DNA of 55,058 bases from contig JADHXD010000009.1 in assembly GCA_016783145.1 (NCBI GenBank), positions 1 through 55,058 on the forward strand, written 5' to 3'. The stretch is from Anaerolineae bacterium. Its GTDB lineage: Bacteria; Chloroflexota; Anaerolineae; JAFGEY01. How positions within the stretch are numbered: the stretch's first letter is position 1; every line of letters starts with the position of its first letter. The notes beneath the pieces are model-generated. The model did no database searches. It worked only from the letters and a program-made list of their open reading frames with translations, and was not told the DNA's origin. Position numbers and translations under genes: made by a program. This document shows positions 1 through 8,161 of the stretch, one piece after another.

Positions 1-146
1 AACGCACCCTACGGCGGTGTGTAGGAAACGCACCCTACGGCGGTGTGTAGGAAACGCACCCTACGGCGGTGTGTAGGAAACGCACCCTACGGCGGTGTGT
101 AGGAAACGCGCCCTACGGTGGTGTGTAGGAAACGCGCCCTACCGCA
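1..146. repeat. 26-bp tandem repeat, five full copies plus a partial
   Basis: A 26-bp unit beginning AACGCACCCTACGG recurs at 1, 27, 53, 79 and 105, with a partial sixth copy at 131. The first four copies are identical; the fifth has two changes. The array begins at the window edge, so it may be longer. It lies just upstream of the clp promoter. The unit resembles, in theme only, the GCGC/CCTACAC repeats near 53.9-54.1 kb. Confidence 0.95.
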
Positions 147-156
147 GCTTGATCGC

Positions 157-185
157 TTGCCCCCGTGCCCAAACTCAGGTATAAT
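157..185 (+). promoter_or_regulatory. sigma70-type promoter of the clp operon
   Basis: TTGCCC (157-162), a 17-bp spacer and a consensus TATAAT (180-185). Transcription would start near 192, leaving a leader of about 130 nt before the ATG at 322. The promoter lies inside the upstream extension of the open frame, which supports the later start codon. Confidence 0.8.
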
Positions 186-321
186 GGAATGGACGATCGC
201 TCCCGACAGGCCGAGAGGGAACTGGCCCTCGCGGCGGGCGAGCGTGCCAGCACCCAGCAATAGGATCTCATCGCCGCCCACCTCCAGCAGTCAGTCAACA
301 GATCATTTGGTGGAGCCGAAC

Positions 322-2715
322 ATGCTCGAAAGGCTTTCCCCGATCTCCCTACAGTGCTTTAACGCCGCCAAGCAAGAAGCCAGGAGGCTGAAATCCGCTG
401 AACTGAACACCAGACACGTTGTGTTGGGACTGCTTCATCAGCAGAAGAGCTGGATGGCCGAGCTCTTAAGCCCCCACAATGTCAGTACGGATCAGCTCAG
501 CGAGCGCATACAGAACAGCCTCAAGCCCAGCGCGCAGCCTCCCCCCCGGTTGGCGGTGTCCACCGAGTTGAAGGCTGCGCTTCAGCTTGGCATCTCACTG
601 GCGGGCAGCAAGCCCGTGGCGCCCGCACACCTGCTGACCGCCCTCCTGGACAGCGATCCGGAGCTGCGCCGGCTGCTGGAGGCATTGGATGTCGATGTCG
701 AGCAGCTCGGCCAAGACCTGAAAGCACCGGGGGGTGAACCACCAGCACAGCAGATCCCGGTAGCGGACACGGCGGTCGAAGGTCCAGAGCCTGGGGCCAC
801 AGGGCCGCCCGCAGAGCCGTCGAGCATTCCTGAGCCGCAAGCCGAGCACAAGCCGACCCCCACGTTGGACCAGTACGGTCGAGACCTGACCCACTTGGCC
901 AGGGAGGGCCGCCTCCATCCCATCGTCGGGCGCGAGCGAGAGATCGCCACTACGATCGAGATCCTCTGCCGGACGATGAAGAGGAACCCGATCTTTGTGG
1001 GCGAGCCTGGGGTGGGCAAGACCGCCCTCGCCGAAGGATTGGCACAGCGGATCGTGGCCGGAAAGGTGCCCTCCCTGCTGCGAGACAAGCGGCTGGTCGA
1101 GTTAAGCGTCAGTTCCCTGGTCGCCGGGGCAAGCCAGGTGGGTGAATTCGAGAGGCGCCTGCAAAAGCTGGTGACCGAGGTCCACGCAGCCGGCGACGTC
1201 ATCTTGTTCATCGACGAAGCGCACGCGTTGATGGGGGCGGGAGGGACATACGGCCTCCAGGACGCGGCGACGATCCTCAAGCCAGCACTTGCCCGGGGAG
1301 ACATTGTCTGTATCGGGTCCACGACCACGCACGAGTACCGCAAGTACATCGAGAAGGATGGTGCGCTGGCGCGCCGGTTCCAGCCTGTCCGTGTCGAGGA
1401 ACCGGACGAGGAGACCGTGCTCCACATCCTGCGGGTGCTCAAGCCACGCTTCGAGGAGCACTTTCGGGTCAGCATTCCCGACCCGGTGCTCGGGGAGACG
1501 TACGATCTGGCCAAGCGCTACCTCAAGAACCGCTACTTTCCGGACAAGGCGATCGATTTGCTGGAGCGCACTGCTTCGCGCACCATGCTCTCCAGCGGCG
1601 AGGGCTCTACCGCTGAGGGTGAGGAACGCCCCCTGCTCGGTGTGGATACCATCCTCTCCGTGCTCTCCGACACGACCGGCATTCCCCTGGAAAAGCTGGA
1701 CCAAGGAGAAATGGAGCGCTATCTGCGAATGGAAGAGATCCTGTGCCAGCGGGTCATCGGCCAGGATCGCGCAGTCGAAGCCGTTTCCAGCCTCATCCGG
1801 CTGACAAAGCGCCGGCTCGATCTCGACCCCAAGCGTCCGGATGGCGTCTTTCTGTTCGTGGGGCCGGCCGGGGTAGGCAAGACAGAGCTGGCAAAGGGGC
1901 TGACCGAATTCCTGTTCGGGGATGAGGATCGCCTGATCAGGTTGGATATGTCCGAGTTCTCGGCCGAGTTCACCGTCTCCCGGCTGATCGGCTCGCCGCC
2001 TGGCTACGTAGGATACGACGAGGGAGGGCAGTTGACAGAGCGCGTGCGCAGCCAGCCGTTCTGCGTGGTGCTGCTGGACGAGATAGAAAAGGCCCACCCT
2101 GACGTTCTCAACCTGTTCCTGCAGGTCTTTGACGATGGCCACCTGACCGACGCCCAAGGCCGGACCGCGCACTTTGCAGACGCGACGATCATCATGACCA
2201 GCAACCTGGCGAGCGAGCTCTGGTTCCGGCGGCGGATGGGCTTTGGCGACGGAGACCGGCAGGCGCACGTGGCCGAGGGCGCAGTGATCGACGTGTTGAG
2301 CCGCAAGCTGCCCGCTGAATTCCTGTCACGCGTTGACCAGGTCGTAGTCTTTCACCCACTGGATGACGAGGCCATTCTCCAGATCGCGCGTCAGAAACTG
2401 AACACCATTGTACATGACCGGTTTGCACGCCAGCAAATCGATGTTACCTTTGACCCCCAGGTAGTCCGCTACGTGGCCGACCGGGGGTATGACCCTCGTC
2501 AGGGATGCCGCCACCTGGAACGCGTCATTCAGAGAGAGATCCTCGAGTTGTTGGCCAAGCGGATGTACCGTACCGATTGGCAGGAGGTGCGTTCGATCTA
2601 TGTGACGGCTGCCGATGGGCAGATCTCTGTGAGCAGAGAACCTTTTCCCGATCAGAGCGATCAGCGGCCCCCGGTCCCCCAGATGAGGACACATCTATCG
2701 CGCGAGGAGGCATAA
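322..2715 (+). CDS. ClpA-type AAA+ unfoldase (Clp/Hsp100, no middle domain)
   Basis: This is an ATP-dependent Clp/Hsp100 unfoldase of 797 aa. A double Clp-N repeat fills about residues 1-140 (start MLERLSPISLQCF). It is followed by a Pro/Ala/Glu-rich linker, then two AAA+ modules: Walker A GEPGVGKT near residue 226 with Walker B VILFIDEAHAL, and Walker A GPAGVGKTE near 514 with Walker B VVLLDEIEKAHP. The two Walker A motifs are about 288 residues apart, which leaves no room for a ClpB/ClpC coiled-coil middle domain. A loop RRMGFGDGD in the second module resembles the (L/I/M)GF tripeptide that docks on ClpP, so partnership with ClpP is possible; no clpP is in the window. The frame is open from 118, but the ATG at 322 has GGTGGAG six bases upstream and lies after the promoter. 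It is the first gene of an operon with two YbjN-like proteins. Confidence 0.9.
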   Translation: MLERLSPISLQCFNAAKQEARRLKSAELNTRHVVLGLLHQQKSWMAELLSPHNVSTDQLSERIQNSLKPSAQPPPRLAVSTELKAALQLGISLAGSKPVAPAHLLTALLDSDPELRRLLEALDVDVEQLGQDLKAPGGEPPAQQIPVADTAVEGPEPGATGPPAEPSSIPEPQAEHKPTPTLDQYGRDLTHLAREGRLHPIVGREREIATTIEILCRTMKRNPIFVGEPGVGKTALAEGLAQRIVAGKVPSLLRDKRLVELSVSSLVAGASQVGEFERRLQKLVTEVHAAGDVILFIDEAHALMGAGGTYGLQDAATILKPALARGDIVCIGSTTTHEYRKYIEKDGALARRFQPVRVEEPDEETVLHILRVLKPRFEEHFRVSIPDPVLGETYDLAKRYLKNRYFPDKAIDLLERTASRTMLSSGEGSTAEGEERPLLGVDTILSVLSDTTGIPLEKLDQGEMERYLRMEEILCQRVIGQDRAVEAVSSLIRLTKRRLDLDPKRPDGVFLFVGPAGVGKTELAKGLTEFLFGDEDRLIRLDMSEFSAEFTVSRLIGSPPGYVGYDEGGQLTERVRSQPFCVVLLDEIEKAHPDVLNLFLQVFDDGHLTDAQGRTAHFADATIIMTSNLASELWFRRRMGFGDGDRQAHVAEGAVIDVLSRKLPAEFLSRVDQVVVFHPLDDEAILQIARQKLNTIVHDRFARQQIDVTFDPQVVRYVADRGYDPRQGCRHLERVIQREILELLAKRMYRTDWQEVRSIYVTAADGQISVSREPFPDQSDQRPPVPQMRTHLSREEA

Positions 2716-3171
2716 GTGGCCATTACGACAGAGACAATTACCGAATACTTTGAGCAGTATGGGTGGATGTACGAACGCGTGGACGAGACTGACTTTCGGA
2801 CCGGGTTCCGCGGCGACGTATCCTCGTTTCGCATCGTGGTGCGCCTTGCGGGCGAGTGGGTGTATTTCTCGATCGCGCCCTTTGTCGTCGCGTCTCAGGA
2901 TGAAGAATGCGAGCGCAAGCTCTACAAGCACCTGCTCAAGCTAAACCACGAGATGAACATGGCCAAGTTCACGATAGACAGCGATAACGACGTGATCCTG
3001 ACCGTAGAACTGCCGAGCGCAGCCCTGGACTACAGTGAGTTCTCGGATGCCTTGGGAGCGTTGGCCTACTATGCCGACGATAACTATGCACGCGTTTTCG
3101 CCCTGGCTCATATGCCCGAGGTCCATTCTTTCTTTGAGCAAGAACAGGACCTCGACTGGGACACGGGGTAG
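2716..3171 (+). CDS. YbjN-like protein (copy 1)
   Basis: A 151-aa soluble protein with the fold signature of YbjN / type III secretion chaperone-like proteins: a short N-terminal helix (EYFEQYGW), a beta-rich core and the segment NMAKFTIDSDNDVIL followed by a helical half. It is a close paralogue of the next gene; both share YGW-YER, ECER-LY-HLL, MNMAKF/INMAKF, YSEFSDALGAL-YYAD and an acidic C-terminal tail ending in DLDW. The start is GTG at 2716, directly after the clp stop codon (2713-2715), with GAGGAGG five bases upstream, so it is translationally coupled to the unfoldase. YbjN proteins in other bacteria are regulatory or chaperone-like; the role here is unknown. An adaptor or client of the Clp ATPase is an inference from position only. 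Confidence 0.75.
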   Translation: MAITTETITEYFEQYGWMYERVDETDFRTGFRGDVSSFRIVVRLAGEWVYFSIAPFVVASQDEECERKLYKHLLKLNHEMNMAKFTIDSDNDVILTVELPSAALDYSEFSDALGALAYYADDNYARVFALAHMPEVHSFFEQEQDLDWDTG

Positions 3172-3183
3172 GAGGGACAGCGC

Positions 3184-3639
3184 ATGGCCGTTACGGCGGA
3201 CACGATCGAGTCGTATTTCAAGGAATACGGGTGGACCTACGAACGGATGGATGACACCCACTTTCTCAGCGGGTTCGATTCAGAGGTCATCGACACGTTT
3301 CCGATCTATATCACGCTCTCCCCGAGCTGGGTGTATTTCGCCATCATACCGTTTGTCAGCGCCCCAGAAGACCCCGAGTGCGAGCGGACATTGTATCAGC
3401 ACTTGCTGCGGATGTGCCAAGAGATCAACATGGCCAAGTTCTCCATCGATCCCGATGGCGATGTGGTCTTGGCTGTCGAGCTGCCGCGCGAGAACATGGA
3501 CTACAGCGAGTTCTCGGATGCCCTGGGAGCACTGTCCTACTATGCCGATCAGGCATATCCCACCGCCTATGCCCTGGCAACCGATCCCAAGGCCACGTCC
3601 AGCTTTGCAGAGGAAGAGGACCTCGACTGGGAGGAGTGA
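3184..3639 (+). CDS. YbjN-like protein (copy 2)
   Basis: A 151-aa paralogue of the preceding gene and probably a tandem duplication, with the same length and the same order of motifs (YFKEYGWTYERMD, PECERTLYQHLL, MAKFSIDPDGDV, YSEFSDALGALSYYAD). It also ends in an acidic tail with DLDW. The start is ATG at 3184 with GGAGGG seven to twelve bases upstream. It is 12 bp from copy 1 and 26 bp from the next gene, so it belongs to the clp operon. The conserved DLDW terminus in both copies could be a recognition tag for a partner, possibly the Clp N-domain; this is speculation. No enzymatic motif is visible. Confidence 0.75.
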   Translation: MAVTADTIESYFKEYGWTYERMDDTHFLSGFDSEVIDTFPIYITLSPSWVYFAIIPFVSAPEDPECERTLYQHLLRMCQEINMAKFSIDPDGDVVLAVELPRENMDYSEFSDALGALSYYADQAYPTAYALATDPKATSSFAEEEDLDWEE

Positions 3640-3665
3640 CAGGCGCGGCCCAAAAGGAGACACAG

Positions 3666-4199
3666 ATGGTCAGACGCAGCGTTGCAGGACTGACAGTGGT
3701 CGATTTCTTCACCCGGGGGTACCGCATTTCCGGCTACCTCGACGTCCGATCTCAGAACCTGGGCGATCTCCTCAACGACCGGCTTCGCACCTACCTGGAA
3801 CTGGTCAATGTCTACATCTCGCGGATCAGCAACCCAGGCGAGATCGTAGCAACCTACCCTCGAGCCGAGCTGAGCAAGGACAGGCTGCTCTTTGCAGTCG
3901 CACCCACCGAGGAGGGCTTTGTACAAGCCGGAAGGACGACCAGCTACTTTGGCAAGCAAAGCCGCCACGCATGGCTGGCTCTGCCCTCCTTTGAGATCGA
4001 GGGAGAATTCCGGTTCGCGGGCCGCACGTTGGATATGGAATCCTATCTAACAAGGGAACCAGGCACGCACATTCCGATCCTGAACGCTACCGCTCGGGCG
4101 ACGGCCTGGCCAGACTTTGGCTTCAGCGGCGAGGTGCTTCTGGTCAACAAGCAGTCCATCGAGCTGTTCTGCCTTGGCGAGGATCAGGAGCCGGCCTGA
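3666..4199 (+). CDS. protein of unknown function in the clp operon
   Basis: A 177-aa soluble protein that I do not recognise with confidence. It has no signal peptide or membrane helix. The sequence looks beta-rich with an early segment GYRISGYLDVRSQNLGDLLN, followed by a predicted strand-helix stretch (LELVNVYISRI) and a second half with two further beta segments. The start is ATG at 3666, preceded by AAAGGAGA. Its 26-bp distance to the YbjN-like gene places it in the same operon. Conserved position between Clp/YbjN and a receiver-ATPase protein would suggest signalling or quality control, but no catalytic residues stand out. Confidence 0.7.
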   Translation: MVRRSVAGLTVVDFFTRGYRISGYLDVRSQNLGDLLNDRLRTYLELVNVYISRISNPGEIVATYPRAELSKDRLLFAVAPTEEGFVQAGRTTSYFGKQSRHAWLALPSFEIEGEFRFAGRTLDMESYLTREPGTHIPILNATARATAWPDFGFSGEVLLVNKQSIELFCLGEDQEPA

Positions 4200-4384
4200 G
4201 AACACGCTGGAGCGGTTGGAGAGGGAAGAACCAAGCTGGGGCGGAGGACCTGGCCCACAGAACACGGGGCGGCGCGAGCCAGAGTCGGGGGCACGACCGC
4301 CTGTCCGGTGAGCGAGCAGTCAACCGGTGCGCCTGTGGGACGGCAGTCCGTCCCCGGGCATCCGTCGAGCGAGGAGTTTGAGCG

Positions 4385-5572
4385 ATGAAGACCGTGTTGA
4401 TCGTAGATGATGATGTGAACATCGGCAGACTGTTCGACTATGCTCTGCAAAAGGCAGGCTTCTCTGTGATGGTAGCCCGCGATGGCAGCCAGGGCCTCGC
4501 ACTGGCGATCAAGCAGCCACCGGACGTGGCCGTGCTGGATGTCATGATGCCCGGCGTACACGGGTACGAGCTCTGCCGCCGCCTGCGTGCCAACCCCCAA
4601 ACCGCCCACATCAAGATCGTCTTTCTGACAGCGCGAACACAGCCCGTGGACGAACAGGAGGCCATGAGAGCCGGAGCAGACCGCTTCCTTTCCAAGCCTG
4701 TGATGCCCGGCGAGCTTGTCGACGAGATCGAGTCTCTCCTTGCGCTGGAGAGAGAAGAGGTCTCCCTCCACACAAGGCCCCTGCCAGGCATCCGGCAGAG
4801 GCGGACCGCAGAGTCCGAGCCGGAGGCCAAATCCAGGGGCCGATTGGTGGCCTGCTTTAGCCCAAGCCCCGGGGTCGGCGTGACCACGCTGTCGGTCAAC
4901 CTGTCGCTGGCCTTTGCGCTGTTGCTGCGCGCCAAGGTGCCCCTCGTTGAGTTGCACGCCACTCAGGGCAGTGTGCTGCCGGCCTTTGGTCTCGGCCCCG
5001 AGTCGTTGCGAGGCAACTTGAGAGCCGCAGGCGAGGACCTGAGCTGGGATACGCTGCTCCAGCACCTCGTGAACCACCCATCGGGCGTGCGCATCCTCCC
5101 CGGGCCGCCTCCTGACAGCGAGGTGCCTCCCGTACTCAGCAGACAAGCTCTCTCCATCCTGCTCTCCAGGTTCCCGCTGGTTCTGACGGACACGTCCAGC
5201 GAGCCGGACACCCGCGTTCAGTCTGCGCTCCTCACTGCCGACCTGATCCTGCTGATGACGACACCCGAGCCACCCGTGCTCCGGGCCGTTGCGCAGTTGA
5301 TCCAGGCCCTGCGTTCGCTCGAATACCCCAACCAACAGATCCTGCTGGTCGTCAACAACGTGCGGCCCAAGCCAGACATCTCGATCGAGCAGATCCGGAA
5401 AGGGATGAGGCGTCCGGTCTTTGGGATCATCCCCCACGAGCCCAGGATGAAGGAGATGATACGCGCCGGCCAGCCGTTGCTGATCGCAGAGCCCAGGTCG
5501 GCTGTTGCCCAAGCGATTGGGCGGATGTCCACGCAGATCGCCCAGGGATTCCGGCTGATCGCCAGCGCATAA
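4385..5572 (+). CDS. receiver domain fused to a CpaE/MinD-like ATPase
   Basis: A 395-aa, two-part protein. Residues 1-120 are a response-regulator receiver (acidic pocket DDD at 8-10, phospho-acceptor D52, Lys104). After a charged linker, residues about 150-390 are a CpaE/MinD-type P-loop ATPase. Its deviant Walker A reads SPGVGVTT (about 161-168), with Val where the catalytic Lys of KGGVGKTT would lie. CpaE proteins of Tad pilus systems also depart at this position (GGVGSST), so weak or absent ATP hydrolysis is plausible. The ATG at 4385 has GAGGAG upstream. A 185-bp gap separates it from the previous gene. No other tad/cpa gene is in the window, so a role in pilus localisation is not supported by context; a spatial or scaffold role linked to the Clp operon is possible. 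Confidence 0.8.
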   Translation: MKTVLIVDDDVNIGRLFDYALQKAGFSVMVARDGSQGLALAIKQPPDVAVLDVMMPGVHGYELCRRLRANPQTAHIKIVFLTARTQPVDEQEAMRAGADRFLSKPVMPGELVDEIESLLALEREEVSLHTRPLPGIRQRRTAESEPEAKSRGRLVACFSPSPGVGVTTLSVNLSLAFALLLRAKVPLVELHATQGSVLPAFGLGPESLRGNLRAAGEDLSWDTLLQHLVNHPSGVRILPGPPPDSEVPPVLSRQALSILLSRFPLVLTDTSSEPDTRVQSALLTADLILLMTTPEPPVLRAVAQLIQALRSLEYPNQQILLVVNNVRPKPDISIEQIRKGMRRPVFGIIPHEPRMKEMIRAGQPLLIAEPRSAVAQAIGRMSTQIAQGFRLIASA

Positions 5573-5632
5573 GGCCCGAGAGGCCAGACGAGCGGCGAGA
5601 CACAGGGAGAGGGATCCCGCCAGGAGGACCAA

Positions 5633-5669
5633 CGGACCGGCAGCCTTTCTACCGGTCCGCTCCGTTTTG
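5633..5669 (+). terminator. probable intrinsic terminator after the clp operon
   Basis: An 8-bp perfect stem (CGGACCGG at 5633-5640, CCGGTCCG at 5652-5659) with an 11-nt loop is followed by CTCCGTTTT. It lies about 60 bp after the stop of the receiver/CpaE-like gene and before the repeat region. Confidence 0.6.
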
Positions 5670-5768
5670 GGGCACTGCAGCGCGAGTATCAGGCGTTTTG
5701 GGAGCTCCTTTGTCGGGGCAGCAAGTCCCCCTGCCAGTGCGCACAAGCCCCTTCGAGGATCTACGACG

Positions 5769-5949
5769 AGCCGCTTGCCCTGTCCCGTCCAGGCCAGGAC
5801 GGGGCGCTGCCGGCGAGACCGCATACTCGCTGCGCAAGCGGGCCGCTCCCGCTACTGTCAAAGCCGCTTGCCCTGTCCCGTCCAGGCCAGGACGGGGCGC
5901 TGCCGGCGAGACCGCATACTCGCTGCGCAAGCGGGCCGCTTGCGCTACT
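5769..5949. repeat. two 88-bp direct repeats, 93-bp period, with palindromic core
   Basis: Copies at 5769-5856 and 5862-5949 are nearly identical. Each carries CCGCTTGCCCTGTCCCGTCC, then GACGGGGCGCTGCCGGCGAG, and ends with the palindromic GCGCAAGCGGGCCGCT. The same core recurs at 23.3 kb, 37.5 kb and 50.1 kb in other intergenic gaps, so this is a dispersed repeat family. The remainder of the 5573-6038 gap holds only the terminator before it and the hisS promoter after it. Confidence 0.9.
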
Positions 5950-5954
5950 CAGGC

Positions 5955-5983
5955 TAGACAACTGCCCTGACTTGCGATATAAT
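5955..5983 (+). promoter_or_regulatory. promoter of hisS-nadK operon
   Basis: TAGACA (5955-5960), 17-bp spacer, TATAAT (5978-5983). The predicted start near 5990 is downstream of the earliest in-frame GTG, which supports the ATG at 6039 as the hisS start. The same TAGACA-17-TATAAT pair recurs at 50219-50247. Confidence 0.85.
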
Positions 5984-6038
5984 ACGCGTGACGGACCGCT
6001 ATCCGTCCGATCACAAGAGGACAGAGGACAGGAGGACC

Positions 6039-7307
6039 ATGCCTACCTACTCGGCTCCACGCGGCACGCTGGACGTTTTACCTGAGGATCAGCCTTATTG
6101 GCGACACGTCACCGATCGCGCGCATCACATCGCGCATTTGTATGGATTCAAGCAGATCAGCGTACCGATGTTTGAGGCCACAGATCTGTACATCCGTGGC
6201 GTGGGCGAGGGTACAGACATTGTAGACAAAGAGATGTACAGCTTTGAGGACAAAGGGGGAGAGCACATCTGTCTGCGCCCCGAGTTCACAGCGGGGATCG
6301 TCCGGGCCTACATCCAGCGCGGGATGCACACCCTTCCTCAGCCTGTCAAGCTGTACGCGATCGGGCCGATCTTTCGCTACGAACGCCCCCAGGCCGGTCG
6401 ATATAGGCAGCACACCCAGTTCAACATCGAAGTCTTTGGGGAGATGGACCCGGCTGTGGACCTCGAGGTGATGGAGGTCGCACGACATCTGTACGCCGAC
6501 CTGGGGTTCGGAGGACTGAGCTTCCAGATCAACTCCACCGGCTGTCCCCAGTGCCGCCCGCAGTACGTCTCTCTGTTGGTAGCGCACTACCAAAAGCACA
6601 AGGATGCAATCTGCGAGGACTGCGTACGCCGTATAGAGCGGAATCCGCTGCGCGTGCTGGACTGCAAGAGCACCGGATGCCAGCCCGTCATCGCCAGCGC
6701 CCCGCACTTTGCAGACTACCTGTGCGACGAATGCGCGGCCCACTTTGACCGGCTGCAGCACTATCTCCGCGCCCTGGAGCGCCCGTTCGCGATCAACCAT
6801 CGCCTGGTGCGCGGGATGGATTACTATACCAAGACGGTCTTTGAGGTTTGGGCCGAGGACATCGGCGCTCAAGCCGCTGTCTGCGGAGGTGGGCGATATG
6901 ACGGACTGGCCGAGATCCTGGGCGGCCCGCCAACGCCCGGCATCGGCTTTGGCTCGGGGATCGAGCGCATCATCCTGGCGATGAAAGCGCAGAACGTGCC
7001 GGTGCCAGAGCTTCCGAGACCCCAGGTGCTGATCGCTCCCCTGGGTGACGAGGCCAAGAGCACCGCCGTCAAGATGCTGTCCGATCTACGCGTTGCGGAC
7101 GTCGCCGCGGTGATCGCCTTTGGCGATCGCTCTCTGCGATCGCAGCTCCGCGAAGCGGGCAGGCAGGCCGTTCGCTACGCCCTGATTGTCGGCGAGGACG
7201 AGCTACGCCAGTCACGGGCCGTCGTGCGCGATATGGCCGATCGCGCCCAGGAGCTCGTGCCCATCGAGGACCTGATCCCCTGGCTCAAGGAGCACCTCTC
7301 AGCGTGA
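6039..7307 (+). CDS. hisS: histidyl-tRNA synthetase
   Basis: Class II aminoacyl-tRNA synthetase charging tRNA-His, 422 aa, the usual size for bacterial HisRS. The class II catalytic core is visible: N-terminal PRGTLDVLPED, motif 2 region with FRYERPQAGRYRQHTQFNIE, the histidine-binding motif LVRGMDYYTKTVFE and motif 3 near TPGIGFGSGIERI. The C-terminal anticodon-binding domain begins near PRPQVLIAP. The insertion with CPQCRP and CEDCVRRIERNPLRVLDCK is typical of the family. The start is the ATG at 6039 with AGGACAGGAGG just upstream. It overlaps nadK by four bases. Confidence 0.97.
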   Translation: MPTYSAPRGTLDVLPEDQPYWRHVTDRAHHIAHLYGFKQISVPMFEATDLYIRGVGEGTDIVDKEMYSFEDKGGEHICLRPEFTAGIVRAYIQRGMHTLPQPVKLYAIGPIFRYERPQAGRYRQHTQFNIEVFGEMDPAVDLEVMEVARHLYADLGFGGLSFQINSTGCPQCRPQYVSLLVAHYQKHKDAICEDCVRRIERNPLRVLDCKSTGCQPVIASAPHFADYLCDECAAHFDRLQHYLRALERPFAINHRLVRGMDYYTKTVFEVWAEDIGAQAAVCGGGRYDGLAEILGGPPTPGIGFGSGIERIILAMKAQNVPVPELPRPQVLIAPLGDEAKSTAVKMLSDLRVADVAAVIAFGDRSLRSQLREAGRQAVRYALIVGEDELRQSRAVVRDMADRAQELVPIEDLIPWLKEHLSA

Positions 7308-8161
7308 AAAGAGTCGGGGTCCTCAGCAACCCACACTACCCACAGACCCAGGAACTGGCTGTGCTGATCCGGCAAGCGCTCTGCGAGCGCGGCGCCGAGG
7401 TCCTGTCCAGCACTGCCCAATGGGAAAGTGAACCGACCTCGTTTCCTCCCGACCTGGACATGCTGATCACCCTCGGCGGCGACGGCACTGTGCTCCGAGC
7501 CGCACACCTCGTGGCCGAAAGTGGGACCCCTATCCTGGGGATCCACATGGGCCGCCTGGGTTTTCTGACCGAGGTCCGCTATGGGGAATGGGAGCAGAGC
7601 CTCGATCGCGTCTTCAGCGGTCAGTATTGGCTCGAGGAGCGGGCGCGGCTGAGCTGCCAACTGCATCGCGACGGCGCGATCGGCGATCCCTGGAAAGCGC
7701 TGAACGAGGTGGTGGTTGGCCGAGGGGGCATCTCGCACATGGTCCAACTGGCGACCTATGTGGATCAGGGATACCTGACCACCTACGTGGCCGATGGACT
7801 GATCGTGGCCTCCGCGACAGGGTCTACCGCCTATGCGCTTTCCGCGGGAGGGCCGATCTTGCCTCCCGAACTCCATAACATGGTCCTGGTCCCTATCTGT
7901 CCCCACCTCTCCCTCGACCGGACGATCGTGTTGGCCGAGGGGGCAACGGTGACCGTGCTCGTCGAATCTGCCGGGGATGGCATCGTCGTTGTGGATGGTA
8001 CCGCGGTGGCGGACCTGCGGGTCGACGACCGGATCGTGCTGACGACCAGCCCACACGTGACGCGGTTTGTTCGTCTCTACGATCGACGGCAGGTCTACGA
8101 GACCCTGATGGAGCGCCTGCAGCGCAGGAAGGTCAGAAAACCAGATGCCTCAAGTGGATGA
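7304..8161 (+). CDS. nadK: NAD kinase
   Basis: ATP- (or polyphosphate-)dependent NAD+ kinase that makes NADP+, 285 aa. The family motif LGGDGTVLRAA lies near residue 60, followed by GIHMGRLGFLTE, the NE motif (LNEVVVGRG) and the glycine-rich ADGLIVASATGSTAYALSAGG. The GTG start at 7304 overlaps the hisS stop as GTGA, indicating coupled translation. Two polyphosphate kinase genes elsewhere in the window make polyP use conceivable but nothing in the sequence shows it. Confidence 0.95.
   Translation: MKRVGVLSNPHYPQTQELAVLIRQALCERGAEVLSSTAQWESEPTSFPPDLDMLITLGGDGTVLRAAHLVAESGTPILGIHMGRLGFLTEVRYGEWEQSLDRVFSGQYWLEERARLSCQLHRDGAIGDPWKALNEVVVGRGGISHMVQLATYVDQGYLTTYVADGLIVASATGSTAYALSAGGPILPPELHNMVLVPICPHLSLDRTIVLAEGATVTVLVESAGDGIVVVDGTAVADLRVDDRIVLTTSPHVTRFVRLYDRRQVYETLMERLQRRKVRKPDASSG

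Noticed and set aside
118..321. N-terminal extension of the Clp ATPase from 118
   Set aside because: It overlaps the tandem repeats and the promoter; the ATG at 322 has the ribosome-binding site and matches the Clp-N start.
3378..3665. Upstream extension of the 177-aa gene
   Set aside because: It lies inside the second YbjN-like gene in another frame; ATG 3666 has AAAGGAGA.
5769..5949. CRISPR array at the 93-bp repeats
   Set aside because: The repeated unit is 88 bp with only a few bases between copies; there are no spacers.
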